Source: Budorcas taxicolor
Lineage: Eukaryota; Chordata; Mammalia; Artiodactyla; Bovidae
Assembly (NCBI RefSeq): GCF_023091745.1
Contig: NC_068912.1
Span: 104,959,567-105,023,566, forward strand
Reading direction: 5' to 3'
Length of the DNA: 64,000 nucleotides
Every line of letters begins with the position of its first letter. Positions within the stretch are counted from its first letter, which is position 1. The notes under the pieces are model-generated. The model did not search any database, was not told where the DNA came from, and saw only the letters and a program-made list of their open reading frames with translations. Of this stretch, positions 54,831 through 64,000 are shown piece after piece. The translations under genes and the position numbers were made by a program.

Positions 54831-57050
54831 TACTTGTTGGATGAATAAATCAGGAATAAACTAGAGTGCTAGATGGGGTTCTAGGGAAGCGACTGACCTC
54901 ATGGAGAGCGAAGGAGCTGATGATGCCAATTCAGTAGTAGCCAAGGAGGCTTGGGGGTCAAGCCTCCAAAATCCAGGCTGGAGGCCCTAAACCCATCCAG
55001 TCTCAGGTCAGGCAGGATTGGTTCCGGGAAATAGGAGGAGACCATTGCAGGTAAATCAGGTGATGGAAGCTGCGGCGGGAGGAGGACTCAGAGGCCAGGC
55101 GGGGACTGAGAGTCAAGTCTAGACCACGGATTCAGAGGCCGAGGCAGAATTCAAATGTCACAAAACCCTGCCGAGCATGTGTTCTGTGCCAAGCACTGTG
55201 CAAAGCACAGAGGGAAGAATCCAAAGCCCTAAATCGCAGTCTTTCCTGGAGATGCCCCCCATCTAATGGGAGAGACGAGTGGACAGGTCTCCAGGTGCAT
55301 GGTAGACAGTGTCAATCTTTCACGACTCCTTTAAGGGCCCAGACAAGCTCCTGGAACCCAGGCCCCATGAAAAGATCTTCCTTCCGAAGGGCTCTTCTGA
55401 GCCCTCGCAGTTTTGAGTCTCTGATTTTGGATGAACTTTACTTCTTTATTCTCTTGCTTTTGACCTCACCCTCTGAGTATGACCCACAGGGTCTGTATAA
55501 GCCATGACCTTTTGAGGCCATCATTCCTACAGGCTCCTTAAGGTGGGTTGCAGACCTCAGTAGAGCTCCTGGCCAGCATCCCAGACACCACTGGCTTGTT
55601 TTGAACCTGCTCACACATGAGCCTCATCTCAGTCATGCTTCCTTTGTGTGGGGCAACTCAGGACCTTGACTTTCTGGGTCACAAACAAGCTCCTCCACTA
55701 CAGCCAGCTTCAGCTAACGGACCCCACTATGGCAAAGCCCCTTCAGGTTCAATTCCCAGGCCCCCCGATCACACCATAATTGAATCTGACCATTGTTTTC
55801 CTAACTAGGCCCTGAGTCTGTTCATCAAGGAGCTGATTCTCCTTCCTGTCCACTCAGCTCTGAGGCCTCCCTGCCCCTCCCTCTTTGAGCAGCATGCATA
55901 CTCTACTTAACCCCACCCCTTGGGTGGATGACAAATGATACAGGAGTAAAACCTTGGCTATAGGAGCATGGAGCATGGGCAGAATAGATTCTAGCCCAGG
56001 GCTTCTGAGACCTCTTCTTGAGTATGGTACATTCAGGCTGGGAGCGTGGATCTGGGGCAAGTGCAGATTTCGCTGCAGGCTCTGGGGGAAGGCATCCCAG
56101 ATGGAGGGCTGAGCATGAGCAAAATCACACAATAAGAGGGAATGGTCTTCTTAGGGGGAAAGGTGTAGTGAGATGTCACCCAGGGTGAGATGGGTGCCCA
56201 AGGAGAGGAGGCTGGAAGGGAGTGGGCTAGAGCCACTAGCTATAGTCTGGAGCCTGCCAAGTGCAGCATTAGGCAGAGAGTCCTCTGATTTTTCTAAAGC
56301 CTGCCCCGAGGCTGGTCAGCTGCCTAAGATCCTCCTAGCTGCCCAGACCTGGTGTTCCTGGCTCTGTGAACTCAGCACCTTCCATCCAAAAGACAATCAA
56401 GTCAGGCTCAAAGGCCCTGCCGGGTCACTTGGGGTAAGATGAAGGTTGAGGATCTGAGTAATTCCCCACGTTCCTGCACCTGCATCTCTCCTGGAGCCGA
56501 AAGTCAGGGTCTCAGAGGTTTAAAGAAAGAGGTTGAAATCATCACTTACAGGTGATCTTGGAAGAGAAACCATGTCAAGAGAGAGAAGCAGAAGGTCCTG
56601 TCTGGAGAGCTGGGGCAGAGAAAGGGAGTCACTGGTGGGATGGGGGTTGGGAAAAGAAGACTCACAGAAACTTGGGGCACAGAATCAGGATTGGGCTGGA
56701 CCTTCAGAGCATCCTTTTCACCTGGTGCAGTGCAGGAGTCCCTACTCCTCATCCTTGCCTGCCTGCACATGACGCCTCCACTGACGGAGCACTCACCGCC
56801 TCCTGAAGTAGCCAGTTGGACAGCTCTGAGTTTTCCTACAGTTCCACTCAAGGTCAAGGCTCTATATCTTAGGTACCACAGAAATGATTCCAGGTCTCCC
56901 TTCACGCTACGGCCTTGCAGGGACTGGAGAAGGCAGAACCTGGGGCCTGCCCCCTGAGGACTTTCTTTCTCAGAAGGCCACTGAACCAGCTCAGGAGGCA
57001 GCCCATGGCTTGCAGATCAAGTCTTCCATCTTGGGTCACTATCTGGAGCG
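54831..57050. other. Intergenic DNA, nothing recognised
   Basis: Largely unique-looking. No coding exon with plausible splice sites was found. Confidence 0.4.
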
Positions 57051-57059
57051 TGCAGAGCA

Positions 57060-57720
57060 GCATCTGCACCTGAGCGTGTGCCTGGATGTATGTTTGACTT
57101 GTACTATGTGTACACTTGCAGCTGGGGTTTTGCAGGGGTGCAGACCAGCTCTGCATCTGCAGGTAAGGAAAAGCCTCCTTTCCTACGTGCCCAGGCTCGG
57201 GTTGTGTGTGAGCCCCTGACCGCGTGTGAGTATTTATGACCGTGGCTGTATGTGGGTAGGAAGGTTCACGGCCATTGCCCATGTGTATATGACTGACTGT
57301 GATCACAAGTGTGATTCTGCATGTGAAGAACTTGCTAGGGCTCTGTGCGGAGGTGTCCAGCCAGGTACGTGTGGGTTCGTGGCTCTGGTTAGATTGTCTG
57401 TGAGTGTGTAGTTGTGACTCCGTGTGTGCAGAGTGTATGTGTGACAGATTGGAATTTAATGCACATGTGAGACTATGTTTGTGACAGATTGTAATTTAAT
57501 GTGTGTGAGAGACTGACTGGGGCCATGAGTGTGTGAGACTGTTCCATGTGCGCCTGTGCGCAAGGATGTGGTTGTGTGTGGACGTGCCTGGATGCCTCCA
57601 TTTAGCTGTATGTTGGTGCCGGTGGCTGTGTGTGTGACTGTGGCTCTGTGTGTGTGTGACGCTGCAGGCTGTGTCTGTGAGTCTCTTCTGCTAGTCTGTG
57701 TGTGTCTGAACGGCCGTGGC
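57060..57720 (+). repeat. TG-rich quasi-repeat
   Basis: Many TGTG words with irregular spacing. One 40-bp period is clear: GTGACAGATTGGAATTTAAT (57441-57460) recurs as GTGACAGATTGTAATTTAAT (57481-57500). Confidence 0.6.
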
Positions 57721-57834
57721 TAAGTGCAAATGAAGGTGCCTCTGCGTGAGGGTGAAGGTGGGAAGGGTGAGGACAGAGCAGGATAAAAAGGGGACTTGCT
57801 CGAAAAGGTCTCCCCAACCCCATTTTAATCAGAA

Positions 57835-58095
57835 ACGGAGCAGCTGTTAGTCTGAATAGACACTGCACAACGGCAGACGTCTTAATCTCTTCTGCATTGT
57901 GATTCACTCGGCGAAGCCCTATTACTCAGCTTTTGATAGGAGCTTACTTGTCTCAAGTGTTTTCATTATTGCCCTAATACTATCTATTAACATACTGGAG
58001 GGAGCTCGCTGCTGTCTGGAGCTGGCATCACTGGGCTTTTAAAGATTATGGGCCTTGCAAATACATAACATTTTACTGCCTTGCAGACGTAATTC
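57835..58095. promoter_or_regulatory. Candidate conserved noncoding element
   Basis: Even-composition, AT-leaning, non-repeat sequence unlike the TG-rich DNA before it. It has homeodomain-like cores (TATTAAC, TCATTATTG, GTAATTCAC), TTTTAAAG and a CAAATACATAACATTTTACT passage. Length and texture resemble vertebrate conserved elements. Inference only. Confidence 0.4.
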
Positions 58096-58384
58096 ACTGG
58101 GAAAAAAAAAAGTCTCACGTAAATAGATAGGTAAATAGATAACCAAGTTGGGGAGAGATGGTGCTGGAGGGGGATGGAGAATGTATGATCCGAACATGCT
58201 GTCAGCTCCAGCTCAAATAATCACCTTTTGGTGGGGTGGGGGGAGGAGTCAGACAGACATCTGTCTCATTTGGGGCACCTCTAGGCTCAAATCCTTCATC
58301 TCTGGGTATTCTGGGGTGGAGGGACTTCCTGGGCTTCCCTTAAGGGTGCTCAGAGGTATAAATGGGGGCAAGATGCAGGAAAGT

Positions 58385-58520
58385 GTGCGGTGGAATGATT
58401 GTAGGTTAAGTGCCTGGGGGCCCAAGTTCAAATCCCAGTTCTGCTTTTAAACTGTGGGGCGGCTTTTGTTCCCATCCCTGTGCCTTGTTTCTTTAACAGC
58501 AAAACAGCAGTCTGAACCAT
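58385..58520 (+). mobile_element. MIR SINE fragment
   Basis: GGTTAAGTGCCTGGGGGCCC, AAGTTCAAATCCCAGTTCTG and GTGCCTTGTTTCTTTAACAG. Confidence 0.8.
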
Positions 58521-58874
58521 ATCGTTTAAAAAGCCAGCCGCAAGGTCTCAGTCCTGGTCCCAGCAGGGCCTTGAATCACAACAATCAGCATTAACGCATC
58601 AACCTTGATTCCTGAGGAAGAAAAAGCTGAAATACCTCCAACATCTCAGAACTGGCAAAAGGCAAAACGGTCATGTATTCCAACCACCACATATCTTCCT
58701 GTCATGTGAATACATACCCATAGTGACAGGAATCTCACTACTTTCTTTTCCTTTTTACAAAATGAATACACCTTGCAGGGTTTTACTTGTTCTTGTGACC
58801 CGAGATGGGTTTTGAAGCACATACAAATCCTCCCATTCTTCTTCAAGTTCCATTGAAATAGTAGAACAGTATGC

Positions 58875-58900
58875 AAAAAAAAAAAAAAAAAAAAAAAAAA
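58875..58900. repeat. Poly(A) tract of 26
   Basis: Uninterrupted A run. The 270 bases before it match no gene or repeat I know, so its origin is unclear. Confidence 0.95.
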
Positions 58901-60320
58901 TCTATATCAACCCCCAAAAACTGGAAATTATGGCACCATAGGAGGTTTTAAAAAATGGAACACTTTCTGGAAGATAAAAAGCAGACAGAAGGTTTATGGA
59001 GAAAAACAGAGTGGTTAAATCAGCTGAGAAGAAATTGGCTAAAGAGATGTAAACTGCCCTTTCCAGCAGAGCCTTGGAGAGACTCCAAGTACAGGGGGTA
59101 GGGGGCAGGCCACAGGGCAAACGTTAGATAAAGAACTGTTGAATTAACAAATGGCTGGCCAGCCCCTTCCTCTCCCAACATGTATAGAATGACTGGCTGT
59201 GGATTTTGCCCCTGATATGGAAGTTTGGTAGACTGCTTTCTAAACAACATGAAAGATCTACTTTAGGAGGTATGATAAACTGTTACCTTGGTGGCAGTGA
59301 AGCATCCATCTCAGTAGTCATATCCTTGTGGAGTTCCCTATACACTGACGTTGGACTTGGCAATATAACTTGCTTTGACCACTAGGATATCAGCAAGCCT
59401 GATGCAATTTGAGGGGCTCATCTGCATAGAATACTCCCTCTTGGACCCTGGCCACCATTCTGTAAGGAAGTCGGTCCTATCCTCCTGGAAAGAGGCTCTG
59501 GAGGATTAAAAACCATGTAGAGAAAGAGGCCACCTGGTGGAGAAACTAGGGGCTTCAGCAGACAAGCAACATAGCACCGAGCCCCCAGACACGAGAGGGA
59601 GGCTTTCTTGGGCCTTCCAACCCAGCCTAGCTGCTGGCAGCAGTGTAAGTGGATCCAACCAATGTCACGTGAGTAGAAGAATGACCCAAAGCAACTTATA
59701 GAGTCATGAGAATTCACAGATCATTGCTGCTTTAAGGCACTAAGTTATGGGGGTTAAGGTACTAAGTTAAGTTTTGCTACAGCACTCAATAACTGCTACA
59801 GGAAGGATGACTATGTTGATATTGAGGCCAGAGAAGAATAGAGTCAAATCTCTGCAGTGAACATGGGAAGGGGAAAGAGAAGGCAATCAGGCAGCCATGC
59901 TCAGCAGTAAAGTCTATTAAAGTACTTTACACAGAGGAGAAAGTCTTCCTTACTTTGGTAACCACATGGTCACCAGCCTGTCTATGGTCTCCTCACTCTT
60001 CCTAAAAGGAATCCAATAGTATGCAAGTCCCTCCCACTCTCTCACTTACACAGAGCTGCAGAGAGTCTCCCTTCCAGGGAAGGCCTATCCTGGAAGCAAG
60101 ACTACACAGCCAAAAGAAATTCATACCAGTTTCCTGAATATATTAGACAACCTAATTTTAAATTTACAAATCTGAAATGACCAACATGAATCACCATTAA
60201 TGCAAACCAGGAGCATGAGGAAGAAACAAACTGAATAATCAAAATAATCCATTCTAGAGGAACTGGAGATAATGTAGGAGACAGAGGGAAATTTTAAAAG
60301 ACTTCCAACTTGTATCCTCA
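58901..60320. other. Intergenic DNA, nothing firm
   Basis: Mixed AT-rich sequence. 60100-60310 may be L1M-like. No gene signal. Confidence 0.35.
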
Positions 60321-61732
60321 CTTCTCTGGTGATGCCATCCAAACATCTCATCCTCTGTTGTCCCCTTCTCCTCCAGCCTTCAATCTTTCCCAGCATCAGG
60401 ATCTTTTCAAATGAATCAGTTCTTCCCATCAGGTGGCCTAAGTATTGGAGCTTCGGCTTCAGCATCAGTCCTTTTAATGAATATTCAGGATTGATTTCCT
60501 TTAGGATTGACTGGTTGGATCTCTTTGTAGTCCAAGGGACTCTCAAGAGTCTTCTCCAACACCACAGTTCAAAAGCATCAATTCTTCAGCACCCAGCTTT
60601 CTTTATGGTCCAGTTCTCACATCCATACATGACTACTGGAAAAATCATAGCTTTGACTAGACAGGCTTTTGTTGGCAAAGTAATATCTCTGCTTTTTAAT
60701 ATACTGTCCAGGTTGGTCATAGCTTTTCTTCCAAAGAGCAAGTATCTTTTAATTTCATGACTGAAGCCACCATCTGCAGTGATTTTGGAGCCCCCCAAAA
60801 TAAAGTCTGTCACTGTTTCCATTCTTTCCCCATCTATTTGCCATGAAATGATGGGACTGGATGCCATGATCTTAGTTTTCTGAATGTTGAGGTTTAAGCC
60901 AACTTTTTCACTCTCCTCTTTCATCAGAGGCTCTTTAGTTCTTCGCTTTCTGCCATAAGGGTGGTATCATCTGCATACCTGAGATTACTGATATCTCTCC
61001 CAGATATCTTGATTCCAGCTTGTGCTTCATCAAACTTGGCATTTTGTATGATGTATACTGCATATAAATTAAATAAGCAGAGACAATATACAGCCTTGAC
61101 ATACTCTTTTCCTGATTTGGAACCAGTCTGCTGTTCCATGTCCAGTTCTAACTGTTGCTTCCTGACCTGCACTCAGGTTTCTCAAGAGGCAGGTCAGGTG
61201 GTCTGGTATTCCCACCTCTTGAAGAATTTTCCACAGTTTGCTGTGATCCACACAGTCAAAGGCTTTGGCATAGTCAATAAAGCAAAAGTAGATGTTTTTC
61301 TGAAACTCTATTGCTTTTTCAGTGATCCAGGGGATGTTGGCAATTTGATCTCTGGTTCCTCTGCCTTTTCTAAATCCAGCTTGAACATCTGGAAGTTCCT
61401 GATTAGTGTACTGTTGAAGCCTGGCTTGGAGAATTTAGAGAATTACTTTGCTAGCGTGTGAAATGAATGCAATTGTGTGGTAGTTTGAGCATTCTTTGGC
61501 ATTGCCTTTCTTTGAGATTGGAATGAAAACTGACCTTTTCCAGTCCTGTGGCCACTGCTGAGTTTTCCAAATTTGCTGCCATATTGAGTGCAGCACTTTC
61601 GCAGCATCATCTTTCAGAATTTGAAATGGCTCAACTGGAATTCCATCACCTCCACTAGCTTTTTAACTTCACATTCTAAGATGTCTGGCTCTAGGTGTTG
61701 TATCTCTGTTGGCTCTAGGTATTGCATCCTCA
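60321..61732 (-). mobile_element. BovB LINE, middle part with RT catalytic motif
   Basis: About 1.4 kb of BovB, sense on the minus strand, covering the RT palm to the C-terminal domain. YADD is intact (about 60965-60977; frame reads NLRYADDTTLMAESEE). Frameshifts break ORF2. The 3' tail (last 100 or so bases) is missing and the 5' edge is a scrambled GGCTCTAGGT duplication (61686-61719). Flanks TGTATCCTCA (60311-60320) and TGCATCCTCA (61733-61742) may be a TSD with one mismatch. Confidence 0.9.
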
Positions 61733-61952
61733 GAGATATCCAAAAGAATTTGCATTCAAGAAATAAGAGTAGATTTTATAGAAAAGAAGCAATCAAATAA
61801 AGAGAAATTATCCTTGAAAATTAAAAACATGAAGATAAAGTTAAGGAAATCTCCTAGGAACTAGAGTGAAAACACAAAGAGATAAAGAAAAATATGAGAA
61901 TATTAAACCTTATATTTATCTTATAAGAATTTTAAGACTGAGATAAAAGACT

Positions 61953-62203
61953 GCTGCTGCTGCTGCTAAGTCACTTCAGTCGTGTCCGACTCTGTGTGAC
62001 CCCATAGACGGCAGCCCACCAGGCTCCCCTGTCCCTGGGATTCTCCAAGCAAGAACACTGGAGTGGGTTGCCATTTCCTTCTCCAATGCATGAAAGCGAA
62101 AAGTGAAAGTGAAGTCGCTCAGTCGTGTCCAACTCTTCACGACCCCATGGACTGCAGCCCACCAGGCTCCTCCGTCCATGGGAGTTTCCAGGCAAGAGTA
62201 CTG
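61953..62203 (-). mobile_element. BOV-A2 SINE (dimer)
   Basis: Two BovA units and a (CTG)n tail, with a perfect 13-bp TSD GAGATAAAAGACT (61940-61952, 62204-62216). Confidence 0.96.
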
Positions 62204-62421
62204 GAGATAAAAGACTAGAGGTGATCTAATCATTAAAGATATAATTTTTAAATATTTTAAACTATAGGAAAATTGAGAGCTGAGTCCTCAAACTATAAAA
62301 AGACCCACCAAGTGGTAAGAAGAAAACACACATCCTAGTGACATTTCTAAATATTACAAAATTAAAAAAAATTCTCTATGCTTCTGGATTATCTTGAACC
62401 TGCAATTCTATACCAACCAGA

Positions 62422-62697
62422 CTGCTGCTGCTGCTAAGTCACTTCAGTCGTGTCCGACTCTGTGCGACCCCATAGACGGCAGCCCACCAGGCTCCCCCAT
62501 CCCTGGGATTCTCTAGGCAAGAATACTGGAGTGGGTTGCCATTTCCTTCCCCAATGCATGAAAGTGAAAAGTCAAAGTGAAGTCACTCAGTCGTGTCCGA
62601 CTCTTCGAGACCCCATGGACTGCAGCCCACCAGGCACCTCCGTCCATGGAATTTTCCAGGCAACAGTACTGGAGTGGGGTGCCATTGCCTTCTCCAA
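62422..62697 (-). mobile_element. BOV-A2 SINE (dimer)
   Basis: GCTGCTGCTGCTAAGTCACT tail side, two BovA units, ending GTGCCATTGCCTTCTCC. TSD not clear. Confidence 0.93.
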
Positions 62698-63746
62698 GCA
62701 TAAAGTAAATCTAACATATTTTCTGATAATAAAGGACAAAGGAAATTTAACACCCATTCACTTCTTCTGAACAAATAATTTTATACTATGAAAGATCAAC
62801 AACAAAAACGGAATTCAAAAAAGAAAAGTTAATTTTTTTTAATTTTAAAGAAAAGAAACCAGTAAATGTCTAAGAGTCTGAATAAGTGAAAATGAATTTA
62901 TAAAACATCATCCAATTTTAAAGAAATGATTTATTTTAAAAATATAGAAATAAAATAAACTAATAACACTTGGAACTAAAGTTTCAACAAAATATAAAAG
63001 ATAGGAGTAGGTTTAAGATACTATTGGAAGAAAAAGTCCTGAAATAAATTTATTAAAAATTTAAACTAATAGGATAATAGCAATAGTACTTATAGCTTGC
63101 AGAAAAAAAAAAAAAAACAGAAAAACAATTAGAAATAAAGGAAACTTGATCAATCAAACAGAAAGCAGGGAAGAAATTCAAACATCAAAATTCACATTAA
63201 TAAATGTGAATGGTTTAAACTGCTCTATTAAATGACAGAGACTCTAAGAATGGGTGAAAGAAATCTCAACAACATACATAAATATATATACACACACGTT
63301 CACACAATGTATTATTTTAAAGAGTCACATTTTAAAAATATGATGCTAAAAAGACTAAAAATAAAATAATGGAAATGAATAAATGCTAAAAAAACAAAAA
63401 ATGAAGCCACAGAATTATTAGTATCTGATTAAATAGAAGCTAAAAGTACTCATAAAACTATAATCTACCAAAAAGATATGACAATCAAGTAAATTTTGTA
63501 CTAAACAGCTGAGTTTGAAACTATAAAAAGAACAAGATTTATAACTACAAAGAGAAACTGACAAACTTGTAATGATACTTGATTTTTACATGCATGTTCA
63601 AGAATTGATAGGTCAAGTAAAAATAAGAAAAGCTGTAGGAGAATCTGAAGATTGTAATTTAAATTTTGGCTTAAGAGTTATATAGGAAATTTTACTGAAC
63701 TGAGAATACACATTTATATGTTCTCTTTTAGTATCTGTGGTATAGT

Positions 63747-63960
63747 TAGGGCTTCCCAGATGGCACTAGTGGTAGAGAATCCACCTGCTAATGCAAGAGA
63801 CATAATGAGACGCTGGTTCGATCCCTGAGTCAGGAAGATCCCCTGGAGGAGGGCACGGCAACCCACTCCAGTATTCCTTCCTGGAGAATCCCATGGACAG
63901 AGGAGCCTGGTGAGTGACAGTCCATAAGGTCACAGAGTCTGACCCAACTGAAGCAGTTTA
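63747..63960 (+). mobile_element. Bov-tA SINE
   Basis: GGGCTTCCCAGATGGCACTA head, CTGGTTCGATCCCTGAGTCA B-box region, and a 'CAGAGTCTGACCCAACTGAA' end. Confidence 0.92.
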
Positions 63961-64000
63961 GTGGACATGCAGGCACATGGTACGTTTACAGAAATTGACC

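Larger units (their letters stand above)
61743..63740 (+). mobile_element. Ancient L1M remnant, ORF1 region into ORF2 start
   Basis: A-rich sense-strand L1: TGCAATTCTATACCAACCAG near 62401, and AATGTGAATGGTTTAAACTG with a following GAATGGGTGAAAGAAA block near 63203-63260 (start of the ORF2 endonuclease region). Many stops. Two BOV-A2 copies are inserted. Confidence 0.65.

Noticed and set aside
58600..58900. Possible processed pseudogene ending in a 26-A tract
   Set aside because: No protein or known transcript resemblance in any frame and no TSD seen; left as poly(A) of unknown origin.
1..64000. CRISPR arrays, operons, phage or plasmid features
   Set aside because: None seen; the repeat content and gene structure are those of a ruminant nuclear genome.

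Overview
This window is genomic DNA from a ruminant, most likely a bovid. It carries many BovB LINE fragments, Bov-tA and BOV-A2 SINEs, CHR-type tRNA-Glu SINEs and a bovine-type L1 3' end, on a background of older mammalian repeats (MIR, L2, L1M, MLT1, MER5A, Tigger). I found no bacterial, phage, CRISPR or operon features.

Only one protein-coding gene can be supported. It is FOXO6, on the minus strand, represented by its first coding exon (10509-10922). This exon encodes residues 1-138: the N-terminal AKT site and the first half of the forkhead domain. It ends at the splice junction shared by the FOXO family, just before the DNA-recognition helix. Bases 1-10508 are the start of a long first intron whose acceptor and exon 2 lie beyond base 1. 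A CpG island (about 10440-11760) covers the exon, the 5' leader and the promoter, with GC boxes, an inverted CCAAT box and an RFX-like X-box. A second GC-rich block (about 6000-6660) lies in intron 1 beside an AT-rich stretch with a MEF2 match.

From about 12000 to 64000 the window is FOXO6 upstream intergenic DNA. In human the upstream neighbour is SCMH1, but I see no SCMH1 exon here. 12-30 kb is dominated by MIR and L2 with scattered SINEs. 30.9-41.6 kb is a dense stack: two old L1 bodies and a Tigger transposon, broken by BovB, Bov-tA and MLT1 insertions, including a nearly full-length BovB (37270-40024). 42-54 kb holds mixed repeats, a BovB with a 5' inversion (46494-47755) and a three-unit BOV-A2 SINE (53334-53749). 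54-60 kb is largely low-repeat DNA. 60-64 kb is another L1 remnant with BovB and BOV-A2 insertions.

The regulatory candidates are AT-rich, motif-bearing, non-repeat stretches at about 5945-6065, 29110-29330, 48560-48830, 52785-52865 and 57835-58095. These could be conserved noncoding elements serving FOXO6 or a neighbour; cross-species alignment would decide. I did not find a convincing undescribed biological system. The best observations are the twin-primed BovB, the trimeric BOV-A2, an unassigned repeat family in three copies, and the open frame upstream of the FOXO6 ATG. Repeat names are from memory of consensus sequences and repeat edges are approximate (about 10-20 bp), except where target-site duplications (TSDs) are given.
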